NCBI GenBank assembly: GCA_035542155.1
Contig: DATKLX010000049.1
Location: 1-30,092, forward strand
Reading direction: 5' to 3'
Source of the DNA: DATKLX01 sp035542155
GTDB lineage: Bacteria; Chloroflexota; Anaerolineae; Anaerolineales; Anaerolineaceae
DNA: 30,092 nucleotides
The translations under genes were made by a program, and so were the position numbers. Positions within the stretch are counted from its first letter, which is position 1. Each line of letters opens with the position of its first letter. The notes beneath the pieces were generated by a model, which was not told the origin of the DNA, made no database searches, and worked only from the letters and a program-made list of their open reading frames with translations. This document shows positions 1 to 7,869 of the stretch, one piece after another.

Positions 1-20
1 GTCTTTGAACCAAATTTAAA

Positions 21-167
21 ATGGCTAATTCTTCTTGGCAAACTGAGCGACTGACCAGTCGAGATTTTCGACCGGTGGTAGACATGCCTGTTCATCCCTT
101 TTGCCTTTGGTTTGCCAACAGTATCTTTAAGAAAGCCATAAATGACGGATGTTCCTTTGCTGCCTAA
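21..167 (+). CDS. Possible 48-residue ORF, unrecognised
   Basis: An ATG at 21 opens a 48-codon frame closed by TAA at 165-167. The product has an aromatic/charged mix (a W-x-T-E-R start and a CLWFANSIFKK segment) but I recognise no family. There is no ribosome binding site; the bases before the ATG are A/T only. An in-frame stop lies just upstream (6-8), so it is not the tail of a gene running in from the left. It may be a chance frame or a piece of a decayed gene. Confidence 0.15.
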   Translation: MANSSWQTERLTSRDFRPVVDMPVHPFCLWFANSIFKKAINDGCSFAA

Positions 168-238
168 AGTGCTATCCTGTTCTTGTAGGTCGGTCATCCC
201 GACCGACCAGTTTGCTGCCAACTGTGCTATCCTGATTC
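160..238. repeat. Two-copy 25-base direct repeat flanking a perfect hairpin
   Basis: TGCTGCC(T)AA(A)GTGCTATCCTG occurs at about 160-180 and again, slightly diverged, at about 214-234. Between them lies a perfect 8-bp hairpin: GGTCGGTC at 188-195, loop ATCCC, GACCGACC at 201-208. No T-run follows, so it is not an obvious intrinsic terminator. Confidence 0.6.
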
Positions 239-245
239 GCGTAGG

Positions 246-308
246 GGCGAAGCCTTCGGAAATGCATGCCTCTACGGGAAGCCCGGCCTCCCATCCGAAG
301 GCTTCGCC
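246..308. repeat. 14-bp perfect inverted repeat
   Basis: GGCGAAGCCTTCGG at 246-259 is the exact reverse complement of CCGAAGGCTTCGCC at 295-308, with 35 bases between the arms. Each arm also contains the near-palindrome CGAAGCCTTCG, so several alternative folds are possible. This could be the footprint of a small non-autonomous element or an RNA hairpin; no transposase or target duplication is visible. Confidence 0.65.
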
Positions 309-398
309 GAGCGCTTATCCATACAGGCCCATGCCAGCCGTCCTCCTGGTACCCACAGTCCCCGTTGGTACCTCTTCCCGGCGCTCCACGCCCTCTTG

Positions 399-490
399 TT
401 GTGGCGCATGCGTCCTCGCCGATCCTGTAAAGATGGCTTGCGCTCCCGTAGGCCGCCCAGGAATAAGAGTTGTAGCGCATGCGTCCTCGC
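399..490. repeat. Dispersed repeat, two copies of GCGCATGCGTCCTCGC
   Basis: TTGTGGCGCATGCGTCCTCG begins at 399 and TTGTAGCGCATGCGTCCTCG begins at about 469. Each is followed within about 30 bases by a GGCTTGCGCTC segment. A third, shortened copy lies at 27447-27472, far away in the window, so this is an interspersed genomic repeat rather than only a local tandem one. Confidence 0.6.
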
Positions 491-794
491 AGATCCCCGA
501 AGGGGGCGGCTTGCGCTCTTCCAGGCCGGTCAGGAACAAGCCATCCTTACATCTAGTCCTCGAAAGAATTTTTACCCTTCCAGAAACCAATCGCACCTTA
601 CCAACCCACCCCGTCCATTCCGGCAATTCCCCACCCTGATTTACCATTCACTGAGCAACAAAGCAACCTCCCCCTTCCGAATCGGTTTCGTTTCTATTCG
701 TTCCCCCTCGAAACGAACCTTACTCTCCCAATCAGGAGTTTCTGACTTTTCACCGCTCTCTGTTCTCCCCTCCTTAATCTACAATCAGCAATCA

Positions 795-806
795 AAAATC
801 GAAAAT
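795..806. repeat. Dispersed 12-mer AAAATCGAAAAT
   Basis: This exact 12-mer also occurs three times between the two serine tRNA genes (11357-11390), with one inverted copy at 11319-11330. It lies in an AT-rich intergenic stretch 84 bases before xpt. Confidence 0.5.
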
Positions 807-822
807 CCCCATTCCTCATCCC

Positions 823-851
823 TACATTTTTCTATTGATTCACAGTACAAT
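823..851 (+). promoter_or_regulatory. Weak candidate promoter for xpt-guaA
   Basis: TACAAT at 846-851 is a fair -10 match, 38 bases before the xpt start. A 17-base spacer would put TACATT at 823-828 in the -35 place, which is poor. The AT-rich setting supports a promoter here, but the exact elements are uncertain. Confidence 0.25.
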
Positions 852-889
852 GTCCAAACATCTTCCCCCTTTCTCCTGGAGGCACACGT

Positions 890-1462
890 ATGCAGGCCCT
901 CAAAGAGCGCATTCAAAATGAAGGCAAGAACCTGGGCAAAGGCATCTTAAAGGTCGACTCCTTCGTCAACCACCAGGTCGATCCCAACCTGATGTACGAG
1001 TGCGGCGCCGAATTCGCGCGCTGTTTCGCCGACTTCAAGGTGACTAAGATCCTCACCGCCGAGATTTCCGGGATCGCCCCGGCCCTGATGACCGCCCATC
1101 ACCTGGGGGTGCCCGTGGTCTACGCCCGTAAGACCAAGCCGATCACCATGCCTGACCAGGTCTACCTGACCGTGGCCCCTTCGCATACGAAGGGCAACAT
1201 GGTCGAGCTGATCGTCTCCCCCGAATACCTTGGCCGCGAAGAGCGCGTCCTGATCATCGATGATTTCCTCGCCTCCGGGGCGACTATCGCCGGGCTGGTT
1301 CGCCTGGCGCAAACCGCTGGCGCGACCGTGGTCGGGGTCGGCACCCTGATCGAGAAGACTTTCGAGGGCGGGCGGGAGCTCCTCTCTTCACTCAACATCC
1401 CCGTCGTCTCTCTCATCAGGATCACTTCAATGGATCACAACCAGATCGTGTTTAGTGAGTAA
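890..1462 (+). CDS. xpt: Xanthine phosphoribosyltransferase
   Basis: The 190-residue protein transfers a phosphoribosyl group from PRPP to xanthine to give XMP, in cytoplasmic purine salvage. The N-terminus (MQALKERI, then LKVDSFVNHQVDP) closely follows the Bacillus Xpt pattern. The PRPP-binding loop is VLIIDDFLASGAT at about residues 120-132, and SGIAPALMTAHHLGVPVV (about 60-77) is also typical of Xpt. Length matches the family (about 190-194). The start at 890 has a good ribosome binding site (CTGGAGG, 7 bases upstream). Its stop overlaps the guaA start by one base (TAATG), so the two are probably translationally coupled: Xpt supplies XMP and GuaA converts it to GMP. No purine riboswitch is evident. 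Confidence 0.95.
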   Translation: MQALKERIQNEGKNLGKGILKVDSFVNHQVDPNLMYECGAEFARCFADFKVTKILTAEISGIAPALMTAHHLGVPVVYARKTKPITMPDQVYLTVAPSHTKGNMVELIVSPEYLGREERVLIIDDFLASGATIAGLVRLAQTAGATVVGVGTLIEKTFEGGRELLSSLNIPVVSLIRITSMDHNQIVFSE

Positions 1463-3033
1463 TGCGGATGAGCGACGCGATTGCCATCCTGGACTTTGGC
1501 TCGCAATACACCCAGTTGATCGCCCGCCGGGTGCGTGAGCTCTCGGTCTACTCGGAGCTTTTCCCCTGGGATGCCCCGGCCAGCGAGGTGCTCGCCCTGA
1601 ACCCCAAAGGGTTCATCCTCTCTGGCGGGCCGGCCTCGGTCTACGCCGAGAACGCCCCATCCCTGCCGGCGTACGTCCTCGAGAGCGGGTTGCCCATCCT
1701 GGGCATCTGCTACGGGCTGCAGGCCCTCACCTATGCCCTGGGTGGGCGCGTCGCCGCCTCCACTGAGCGCGAGTACGGCCCGGCGGTGGTCGAGCCGGTG
1801 GGCGAGCAGAACCCGCTGCTCCCACCCGGCGCGCAGGCGGTGTGGATGTCGCACGGCGACCGCATCGAAGAGGTCCCCGCAGGGTTTGTCCCCCTGGCGC
1901 GCTCGGCCAACAGCCCCATCGCCGCCATGGGCAACCTGGCGACCCGCCGCTTCGGCGTCCAGTTCCACCCCGAGGTCCGCCACACCCCGCGCGGTATGGA
2001 GCTGCTGCGCCGCTTCGTGCTGGAGATCTGCGGGGCAAAGCCCGATTGGACCCCGCTCTCGATCATCGCCCAGAGCGTGGAGCGCGTCCGCCAGCAGGTG
2101 GGCGGTGAGCGCGTCCTCGCCGCGGTCAGCGGCGGGGTCGATTCCAGCGTCGCCACGGCCCTGGTCCACCGTGCGGTGGGCAGCCAGTTGGTGGGCGTCT
2201 TCGTCGATACCGGCCTGCTCCGCCAGAACGAGCGCACCCACGTTGAAGCCGCCTTTTGTGAAAATTTGGGCGTCGATCTGCGCGTGGTCGACGCTTCTGC
2301 CGCGTTCCTCGGCATGCTCCACGGGGTCACCGACCCCGAAGCCAAGCGGGGCATCATCGGCAAGACCTTCATCCGCACTTTCGAGGAGCAGGCTCACCAG
2401 TTGGGTTCGCCGCGCTTCCTCGTCCAGGGCACAATCTACCCCGACGTGGTCGAATCGCGCGCCCCCGAGCGCTCCAAAGCAGAGCGGATCAAGACCCACC
2501 ATAACGTTGGCGGCCTGCCCGAGGACATGCACTTCGACCTGGTCGAGCCGCTGCGCTACCTCTTCAAAGACGAAGTCCGCGCCGTTGGCGAGGCGCTTGG
2601 CCTGCCCGCCGACCTGGTCTGGCGCCAGCCGTTCCCCGGTCCGGGCCTGGCGGTGCGCTGCCTGGGCGAGGTGACCCCCGAGCGACTGGCCCGCCTGCGC
2701 GCCGCGGACGCCATCTTCACCGGCGAGCTCTCCGCCGCCGGGCTGCTGCGCGTCAAAACCGGCGATAATGGGCTGGCCGGCGGCACAGCCCAGGCCTTTG
2801 CCGTCCTGCTTCCCGTCCAGACGGTGGGCGTGATGGGCGACCAGCGCACCTACCAGGAAGTCATCGCTTTGCGGGCCATCACCACCGATGACTTCATGAC
2901 CGCCGATTGGGCTCGCCTGCCCAACGACCTGCTTTCGCGGGTTGCTAACCGGATCGTCAATGAGGTTGCCGGAATCAACCGGGTCGTATATGATATAACC
3001 AGTAAGCCGCCATCGACAATCGAGTGGGAATAG
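1462..3033 (+). CDS. guaA: GMP synthase (glutamine-hydrolysing)
   Basis: The 523-residue enzyme aminates XMP to GMP using ATP and glutamine. The N-terminal class I amidotransferase domain (about 1-190) has nucleophile Cys83 in GICYGLQ and the His169/Glu171 pair in QFHPEV. The ATP-pyrophosphatase domain carries the PP-loop SGGVDSS (about 223-229). The C-terminal dimerisation domain ends in the usual NRVVYDITSKPPSTIEWE. All expected catalytic residues are present and the length is normal. Translation may begin at the ATG at 1462 or at the ATG two codons later (1468); the one-base overlap with xpt favours coupling in either case. It is the main GMP-forming step downstream of xpt. Confidence 0.97.
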   Translation: MRMSDAIAILDFGSQYTQLIARRVRELSVYSELFPWDAPASEVLALNPKGFILSGGPASVYAENAPSLPAYVLESGLPILGICYGLQALTYALGGRVAASTEREYGPAVVEPVGEQNPLLPPGAQAVWMSHGDRIEEVPAGFVPLARSANSPIAAMGNLATRRFGVQFHPEVRHTPRGMELLRRFVLEICGAKPDWTPLSIIAQSVERVRQQVGGERVLAAVSGGVDSSVATALVHRAVGSQLVGVFVDTGLLRQNERTHVEAAFCENLGVDLRVVDASAAFLGMLHGVTDPEAKRGIIGKTFIRTFEEQAHQLGSPRFLVQGTIYPDVVESRAPERSKAERIKTHHNVGGLPEDMHFDLVEPLRYLFKDEVRAVGEALGLPADLVWRQPFPGPGLAVRCLGEVTPERLARLRAADAIFTGELSAAGLLRVKTGDNGLAGGTAQAFAVLLPVQTVGVMGDQRTYQEVIALRAITTDDFMTADWARLPNDLLSRVANRIVNEVAGINRVVYDITSKPPSTIEWE

Positions 3034-3057
3034 CCAGCTAATAAGAAGGAGGGATGT

Positions 3058-4038
3058 ATGGACTACGGTGAGGTCTTATCCAGCGCCTGGCGAATTATCT
3101 GGAAGCACAAAGTCCTGTGGATTTTTGGCATCCTGGCAAGCTGCAGCCAGACGGCCGGCGGCTCGGGAAGCAATTCCGGCTTCCGCTTCCAGGGGAACCG
3201 GCCCGGCCGGGGCCAGACTCCCTTCCCTCAGCTTCAGGAACGACTTCAGGAAGCGTTCAACCAGCTTCAGCAAGCCCTCAACCAGGTGCCAGGCTGGGTG
3301 TGGGTCCTGGTGACCCTGCTGATCGTGGGCCTGGTCGTCATCGCCATCTTCCTCGCCACGATCGGGCGGATCGGCCTGATCCACGGGGTGAACCGGGCCG
3401 ACGATGGCGCCGGCCGGCTCTCCTTTAGCCGGCTGTTCAATGAGAGCCTGACTTATTTCTGGCGCCTCTTTTTCCTGAATCTGCTGGTGGGCCTGGTCCT
3501 TCTGGTGGTGGTTTTGATCCTGATCGCTCTCGGGATTGCCTTTTCTGTGGCCACCCTGGGCATCGGCGTGCTTTGCCTGATCCCGTTCGTCTGCCTGCTG
3601 GTCCCGGCCGGTTGGTTTATTGACGTGCTGGTCGAGCAGGCCAACATCGCGGTCGTCTCTGAGAACCTGGATATCATCGGTGGGCTGCGGCGCTCCTGGG
3701 AAGTGGTCACCAAAAATCTGGGCCCCTACATCATCATGGCCCTGATCCTGTTCATCGGTGCGGCGATCATTTCCTTTATATTTGCCATACCGCTGATCGG
3801 GGCCGGCATCCCGGCCATCGCCAGCGTGATCAGTGGAGGTGAGCAGGTGCAGACCGGCGGGATCGTCGCTTCCGTCATCCTCATCCTGCTCTACCTGCCC
3901 ATTCTGATCCTTCTCAATGGGATCCTCCGGTCCTACATCATATCTGCCTGGACGCTCACATACCGCCGCCTGACCGGCCGCCGAGGGCTGGCGCAATCGA
4001 GCCAGCCGACGCTCGCGCCCACTGCATCGGGCTCGTAG
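3058..4038 (+). CDS. Polytopic membrane protein of unknown function
   Basis: A 326-residue hydrophobic protein with about six predicted membrane segments (near residues 15-33, 78-105, 135-165, 170-195, 220-250 and 265-290). A Q-rich, low-hydrophobicity stretch at about 40-75 resembles an amphipathic or coiled region. The opening MDYGEVLSSAWRIIWKHK, with paired helices lacking charges, resembles the glycerophosphodiester-phosphodiesterase membrane-domain-like/DUF families found in many Gram-positives and Chloroflexi. No catalytic motif is visible. A strong ribosome binding site (AAGGAGGG, 3046-3053) precedes ATG 3058. It lies 24 bases after guaA on the same strand and may be co-transcribed, but no functional link to GMP synthesis can be read from the sequence. 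Confidence 0.8.
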   Translation: MDYGEVLSSAWRIIWKHKVLWIFGILASCSQTAGGSGSNSGFRFQGNRPGRGQTPFPQLQERLQEAFNQLQQALNQVPGWVWVLVTLLIVGLVVIAIFLATIGRIGLIHGVNRADDGAGRLSFSRLFNESLTYFWRLFFLNLLVGLVLLVVVLILIALGIAFSVATLGIGVLCLIPFVCLLVPAGWFIDVLVEQANIAVVSENLDIIGGLRRSWEVVTKNLGPYIIMALILFIGAAIISFIFAIPLIGAGIPAIASVISGGEQVQTGGIVASVILILLYLPILILLNGILRSYIISAWTLTYRRLTGRRGLAQSSQPTLAPTASGS

Positions 4039-4094
4039 AAAGGGTTTCGCCCGGCTCAGTCCTCGCATCGGCTGACCCGCACTCACCAAACTGA

Positions 4095-6053
4095 ATGGCC
4101 AAAATTCTCCGATACCTGGTCTCCCTGTCGATTCTCCTTTCCTTCAACCTGGCCAGCGCCCAGAGCGATTTTACCGCCATATTGAGCCAGCCTCAGACCG
4201 CCTCTTTTCCGGAGATGGTCAGTTACCTTGATGTCCGCGATTCCGGTGGGGGGTTTCTCTCTGGATTGAAGCCGGACCAGGTCACCCTCCAGGAGGACAA
4301 CCGACCGGTGGCGCTCGACGGGCTGAGCGAAATCCAGCGCCCGGTCCAGTTCCTGACGGTGATCAATGCCAGCCGCGAGTTGGCTCTGCGCGACGCGAAC
4401 GGCGCTGCCCGCTACGATCCTATTGATCAAACCCTGATTGCCTGGGCGGACGCCGCTCCCGCGGATTTGCCGCGCAGCTACGCTCTGATCGCCAACGGAT
4501 CCCCCGACGTGACCGGCCTCTCCAGCGCGGCTGCCTGGAAAGCCGCCCTCGAGGCTTACCATCCCGACTTCCGCGCCGCCAAACCGAGCAGCGACGCACT
4601 CGCCCGCGCGGTCGATCAGGCCGGAGGACCTGCGAGCGCCTCAGCCGGGGCAGACGAGCCGCCTCCCCAGCGGGTGATCCTCTACATCACCCCCGTCCCC
4701 GAGGCCGGCGACCTCAATGCGCTGAACGGGATTCTCCAGCGGGCCAAAGAGAGCGGCGTCCACATCATGGTCTGGATGGTCGCTTCTCCCTCCGCGTTCG
4801 ATTCCCCCGGCGCGCAGCTCCTCGCCCAGATAGCCCAGGAGACCGGCGGCCAGTTTTCCCCCTTTTCCGGCGCGGAAGGCCTCCCCGACCTGGAGGGCTA
4901 CCTGGTTCCCCTGCACAAGATATACCGGCTCCGCTACCATTCTGCCATTCGAGGCGGCGGGGCCACGCACACCCTTGCCGCCCAGATTCGGATCGACCAG
5001 GCCGCCGCGCTGGCTGCCGGCCCGATCCAATACGATTTGGCGGTGCTCCCGCCCAATCCCATGCTGGTCTCCCCGCCGTTGACGATCACCCGCACCAGCC
5101 CCAGGAACAGCGAAACGCCCCTGTCCGACCTGGCACCCATCACCTACCCGCTCCAGGTTCTGGTCGAGTTCCCCGATGGGCACCCGCGGCCGCTATCCGT
5201 GGTGCGTTTATACGTGGACGGAAAACTGGCCGCCGAAAAGGCCGTCTCTGCCGGCGATGGCACTTCTTCGCGGCCCGGCGTGAGCTTCGATTGGGATTTG
5301 AGCGCTTATACCACAAGCGGGCAGCATACTCTGCGAGTCGAGGTGGCCGACAGCCTGGGAATGACCAAATCCAGCCTCGAAACCCCGGTGGAGGTCCAGA
5401 TCAGTCTGCCCCTGGCAACCCTTTGGGAGCGTCTCAGCCGCTCGAACTTCCTCGCCAGCGCGGGAGCCGTTCTGCTGGCTGGCTTGAGCCTGGCCCTGGT
5501 GTTGGTGCTCATCAACCGCCAGCGGACCCGTCTCATGCGGAAGAAAGTGGCTGCCTCCCGGTCCGCGGCGAGGGCTCTCTCGCCCACCGCGCCTTTGCCT
5601 TCCCAAGGCGAGCGCGCCGGGAGCGGCGACGGCCGCCAGCGGCTCTGGCCGGAAAAGCTTCACTGGCCCTCCCACAACCCCCACGCCCCCGCGGATGCCG
5701 CGCTGCTGCGCCTGAACCCCTCCCTTGATCTTCTCACCGGCGACCCGTTCTCCATCCAGGGCAAGGAAGTTACTTTTGGCAGCGATCCCGCCCAGGCAAC
5801 CTGCCTGATCCAGGACGCTTCCGTCGCTGGGCTCCACGCTCGCCTCCACCAGGAGGCGGATGGCAGCTACCTGCTTCTCGACCACGGCTCCACCTCCGGC
5901 ACCTGGGTGAATTTTTCTCCGGTCCTCGCGGATGGGATCCGCCTGGAGCACGGGGATGTGATCCATATCGGCCGCTGCGCCTTTCGCTTCCAGCAAACCA
6001 GGCCGGCCCACGTGCGTAAACCCCGGGTTCAGCCGTATAATGAGATGCTATGA
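4095..6053 (+). CDS. Membrane protein with vWA-like region and degenerate FHA domain
   Basis: 652 residues. A signal peptide (about 1-22, cleavage near ASA-QS) leads to an extracellular region resembling a von Willebrand A-type fold (about 60-290). Its metal site is not canonical: NASRE stands where DxSxS is expected. A membrane segment at about 450-470 is followed by a basic stop-transfer (RQRTRLMRKK) and a cytoplasmic FHA domain at about 545-640. The FHA fold is clear (LLLDHGSTSGTWVN, HGDVIHIGRCAFRF). The residues that normally bind phosphothreonine are changed: GS for GR, VAGLHA for VSRxHA, and STSGT for SxNGT. No clear ribosome binding site precedes ATG 4095. The stop overlaps the start of the PP2C gene by four bases, so a joint signalling role is likely. 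Confidence 0.85.
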   Translation: MAKILRYLVSLSILLSFNLASAQSDFTAILSQPQTASFPEMVSYLDVRDSGGGFLSGLKPDQVTLQEDNRPVALDGLSEIQRPVQFLTVINASRELALRDANGAARYDPIDQTLIAWADAAPADLPRSYALIANGSPDVTGLSSAAAWKAALEAYHPDFRAAKPSSDALARAVDQAGGPASASAGADEPPPQRVILYITPVPEAGDLNALNGILQRAKESGVHIMVWMVASPSAFDSPGAQLLAQIAQETGGQFSPFSGAEGLPDLEGYLVPLHKIYRLRYHSAIRGGGATHTLAAQIRIDQAAALAAGPIQYDLAVLPPNPMLVSPPLTITRTSPRNSETPLSDLAPITYPLQVLVEFPDGHPRPLSVVRLYVDGKLAAEKAVSAGDGTSSRPGVSFDWDLSAYTTSGQHTLRVEVADSLGMTKSSLETPVEVQISLPLATLWERLSRSNFLASAGAVLLAGLSLALVLVLINRQRTRLMRKKVAASRSAARALSPTAPLPSQGERAGSGDGRQRLWPEKLHWPSHNPHAPADAALLRLNPSLDLLTGDPFSIQGKEVTFGSDPAQATCLIQDASVAGLHARLHQEADGSYLLLDHGSTSGTWVNFSPVLADGIRLEHGDVIHIGRCAFRFQQTRPAHVRKPRVQPYNEML

Positions 6054-7243
6054 TTCGGGTTGATCGCGCCCACCTGCTCATATCGGCCCTGAGCCATCCC
6101 GGGATGACCGGGAAGAATAATGAGGACCGCTACGCGGTCTCTGCCTACCACATCAGCGAAACCAACCTGACTCCCTCCGTGTTCGCCGTGCTCTCGGATG
6201 GGATCGGCGGGCATAAAGCGGGGGAGGTTGCCGCGGAGCTGGCGGTCGAAGTGCTCAGCCGGCGCGTCGCTGAAAGCGATGGGAGCGATCCGGTCGGCAC
6301 GCTGGAAAACGCGATCACCGAAGCCAGTGATCAGATCTTCGAGTTCGCCAGCGAGGATGGAGCGCTGCAGGGCATGGGTGCGACCTGCGCCTGCGCCTGG
6401 ATCATCGGCAGCCGCCTGTATTCTTCTTCGATCGGCGACTCGCGCATCTATCTCATCCGCGGCAGCCAGATCCAACAGCTAACCACCGACCATACCTGGA
6501 TCCAGGAGGCTCTGGATAAGGGGGTGCTCAAGCCAGAGGATACCCGTGGGCATCCCAACGCCCACGTCATCCGCCGTTTTTTGGGCTCGCCCACGCCTCC
6601 CGAGGTGGACCTGCGCCTGCGCCTGCGCCCCGAAGAGGACGACCTCCAGGCCCAGGCCAACCAGGGGGTGATGCTCCAGCCAGGCGACCGGCTGGTTCTC
6701 TGCAGCGATGGGTTGACCGATCTGGTTCAGGACGAAGAGATCTTTGCCGCGCTGATGGCCCGGCCCCGCGAGGCGGCCGTCCACACTTTGGTCGATCTGG
6801 CCAACAGCCGCGGCGGCCACGATAACATCACCATCATCGCCATGGAGGTCCCCCAGGAAGAGGTCGTCCCGGCGGTTGCTGCGCCCGCTGCCCCGGCGCG
6901 GCGCGCCTCGCCGTTTCCCTGGCTGGCTGCCGGCTGTGTGGGTATCCTCCTGTTGGTGGTGATTGCCGGGGTGGCCCTCTTCAGCCTGGGCTTTCTCAAC
7001 CCGGGTAATCTCAACCTGAACTCGTTGTTCGGCGGTGGATCCAGCCCGACGGCTGTCGCTACCGTGGAGCTGCCGCCTGTGCTGCTCACCGCCATCCCTG
7101 GCGGCTCGACCACGCCCCACCCGGGTGGGACAGCCGCGTCCCTGCCCGCGCCGGTCTTTCTTCCCACGGCTACGCCCACTCCGCCGCCCCCGGCGGTCAC
7201 ACTGACCCCCTGGCCGACCAATACCCTCCCCCCACATCCATGA
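6050..7243 (+). CDS. PP2C-family Ser/Thr protein phosphatase with membrane anchor
   Basis: 397 residues. The catalytic PP2C domain (about 10-265) has every metal-binding motif: NNEDR near residue 24, VLSDGIGGH near 48-55, SSIGDSRIYLI, CSDGLTDL near 219, and HDNITI near 257. It should remove phosphate from Ser/Thr residues in the cytoplasm using Mn or Mg. A membrane segment at about 290-317 is followed by an 80-residue Pro/Thr-rich extracellular tail. This architecture resembles bacterial PrpC/Stp phosphatases that oppose Hanks-type kinases, but no kinase is encoded here. The start overlaps the FHA gene (ATGA, 6050) and the stop overlaps the next gene the same way (7240), which suggests a coupled operon. 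Confidence 0.93.
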   Translation: MIRVDRAHLLISALSHPGMTGKNNEDRYAVSAYHISETNLTPSVFAVLSDGIGGHKAGEVAAELAVEVLSRRVAESDGSDPVGTLENAITEASDQIFEFASEDGALQGMGATCACAWIIGSRLYSSSIGDSRIYLIRGSQIQQLTTDHTWIQEALDKGVLKPEDTRGHPNAHVIRRFLGSPTPPEVDLRLRLRPEEDDLQAQANQGVMLQPGDRLVLCSDGLTDLVQDEEIFAALMARPREAAVHTLVDLANSRGGHDNITIIAMEVPQEEVVPAVAAPAAPARRASPFPWLAAGCVGILLLVVIAGVALFSLGFLNPGNLNLNSLFGGGSSPTAVATVELPPVLLTAIPGGSTTPHPGGTAASLPAPVFLPTATPTPPPPAVTLTPWPTNTLPPHP

Positions 7244-7869
7244 TGCGCGCGACCAAAACACTTCCCGCCGGTTATACCCGTAAAACTTCCCTCGATCTTT
7301 CCAAAAATAAGTTCGCCCTGGTTCTGATGAACCTGCTCGGTTTTGTTTCCCTCTTCGCCTTCGGCTGGCTGTTCCTCCAGGCGGCCGCCTGGCTGCGCCC
7401 CGATGCCACCTGGAACCAGATCGCCGCATTCCAGATCTTCAGCCTGAAAGACCTGCTCAATATCATCGTCCTCCTCATTGGGGAATCCGCGGCGGTGGTC
7501 GTTCTCCACGAGGCGACGCACGGGTTATTCTTCTGGATCTTCGGTGGGGAACGGCCGCGTTTTGGGTTGCGCGGTGCCTATGCGTTTGCGTCCATGCCGG
7601 ACGTATTCTTCCCCCGCCCGCAGTATATCGTGATTGGCCTGGCGCCGCTGGTGTTGCTCAGCCTGCTGGGGTTAGCCTTGATTGCCTTCGTCCCCAGGGA
7701 TTGGGTCTTCGCCATCTGGCTGTTCCTGATCTTCAACGCCTCCGGCGCGATCGGCGATATCCTGACCGTGGTCTGGCTGCTCTTCCAACCCGGCGACGTT
7801 CTCGTCCAGGATCTCGGCGACGCGGTGACGCTGTATTCTTATGTCCCAGTCGGCTCGACGAACATGTAA
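7240..7869 (+). CDS. DUF3267-family putative membrane zinc peptidase
   Basis: A 209-residue membrane protein with about five hydrophobic helices. It carries HEATHG at residues 90-95, an HExxH-type zinc site inside a membrane-flanked segment, then FGLRGAYAFASMPD and PRPQYIVIGLAPLVLLS, which are typical of DUF3267. Family knowledge suggests a membrane-embedded metallopeptidase, but the substrate is unknown. Its start overlaps the phosphatase stop by four bases. The last 31 bases overlap, in convergent orientation, the 3' end of the dtxR-type gene on the other strand. Confidence 0.85.
   Translation: MMRATKTLPAGYTRKTSLDLSKNKFALVLMNLLGFVSLFAFGWLFLQAAAWLRPDATWNQIAAFQIFSLKDLLNIIVLLIGESAAVVVLHEATHGLFFWIFGGERPRFGLRGAYAFASMPDVFFPRPQYIVIGLAPLVLLSLLGLALIAFVPRDWVFAIWLFLIFNASGAIGDILTVVWLLFQPGDVLVQDLGDAVTLYSYVPVGSTNM

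Larger units (their letters stand above)
168..889. other. Repeat-rich non-coding region upstream of xpt
   Basis: I see no convincing gene in these 722 bases. The left half (160-545) is packed with short repeats and hairpins, listed separately. The right half (about 545-889) is pyrimidine-rich on the plus strand and becomes AT-rich toward the xpt start. The longest frames here have low-complexity Ser/Arg/Pro composition and no ribosome binding site, so I treat them as chance. No purine riboswitch could be recognised upstream of xpt. Confidence 0.6.

Noticed and set aside
142..639. 165-codon open frame (and overlapping frames to 950) in the repeat region
   Set aside because: Ser/Pro/Arg low-complexity product, no ribosome binding site, and it runs through inverted repeats; chance frame in GC-rich DNA.
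550..889. Purine riboswitch upstream of xpt
   Set aside because: I could not find the conserved three-way-junction core; the region is mostly pyrimidine-rich and unstructured.
1435..2532. 365-codon antisense frame over guaA
   Set aside because: Shadow of a strongly conserved guaA; high-GC third positions keep the opposite strand open.
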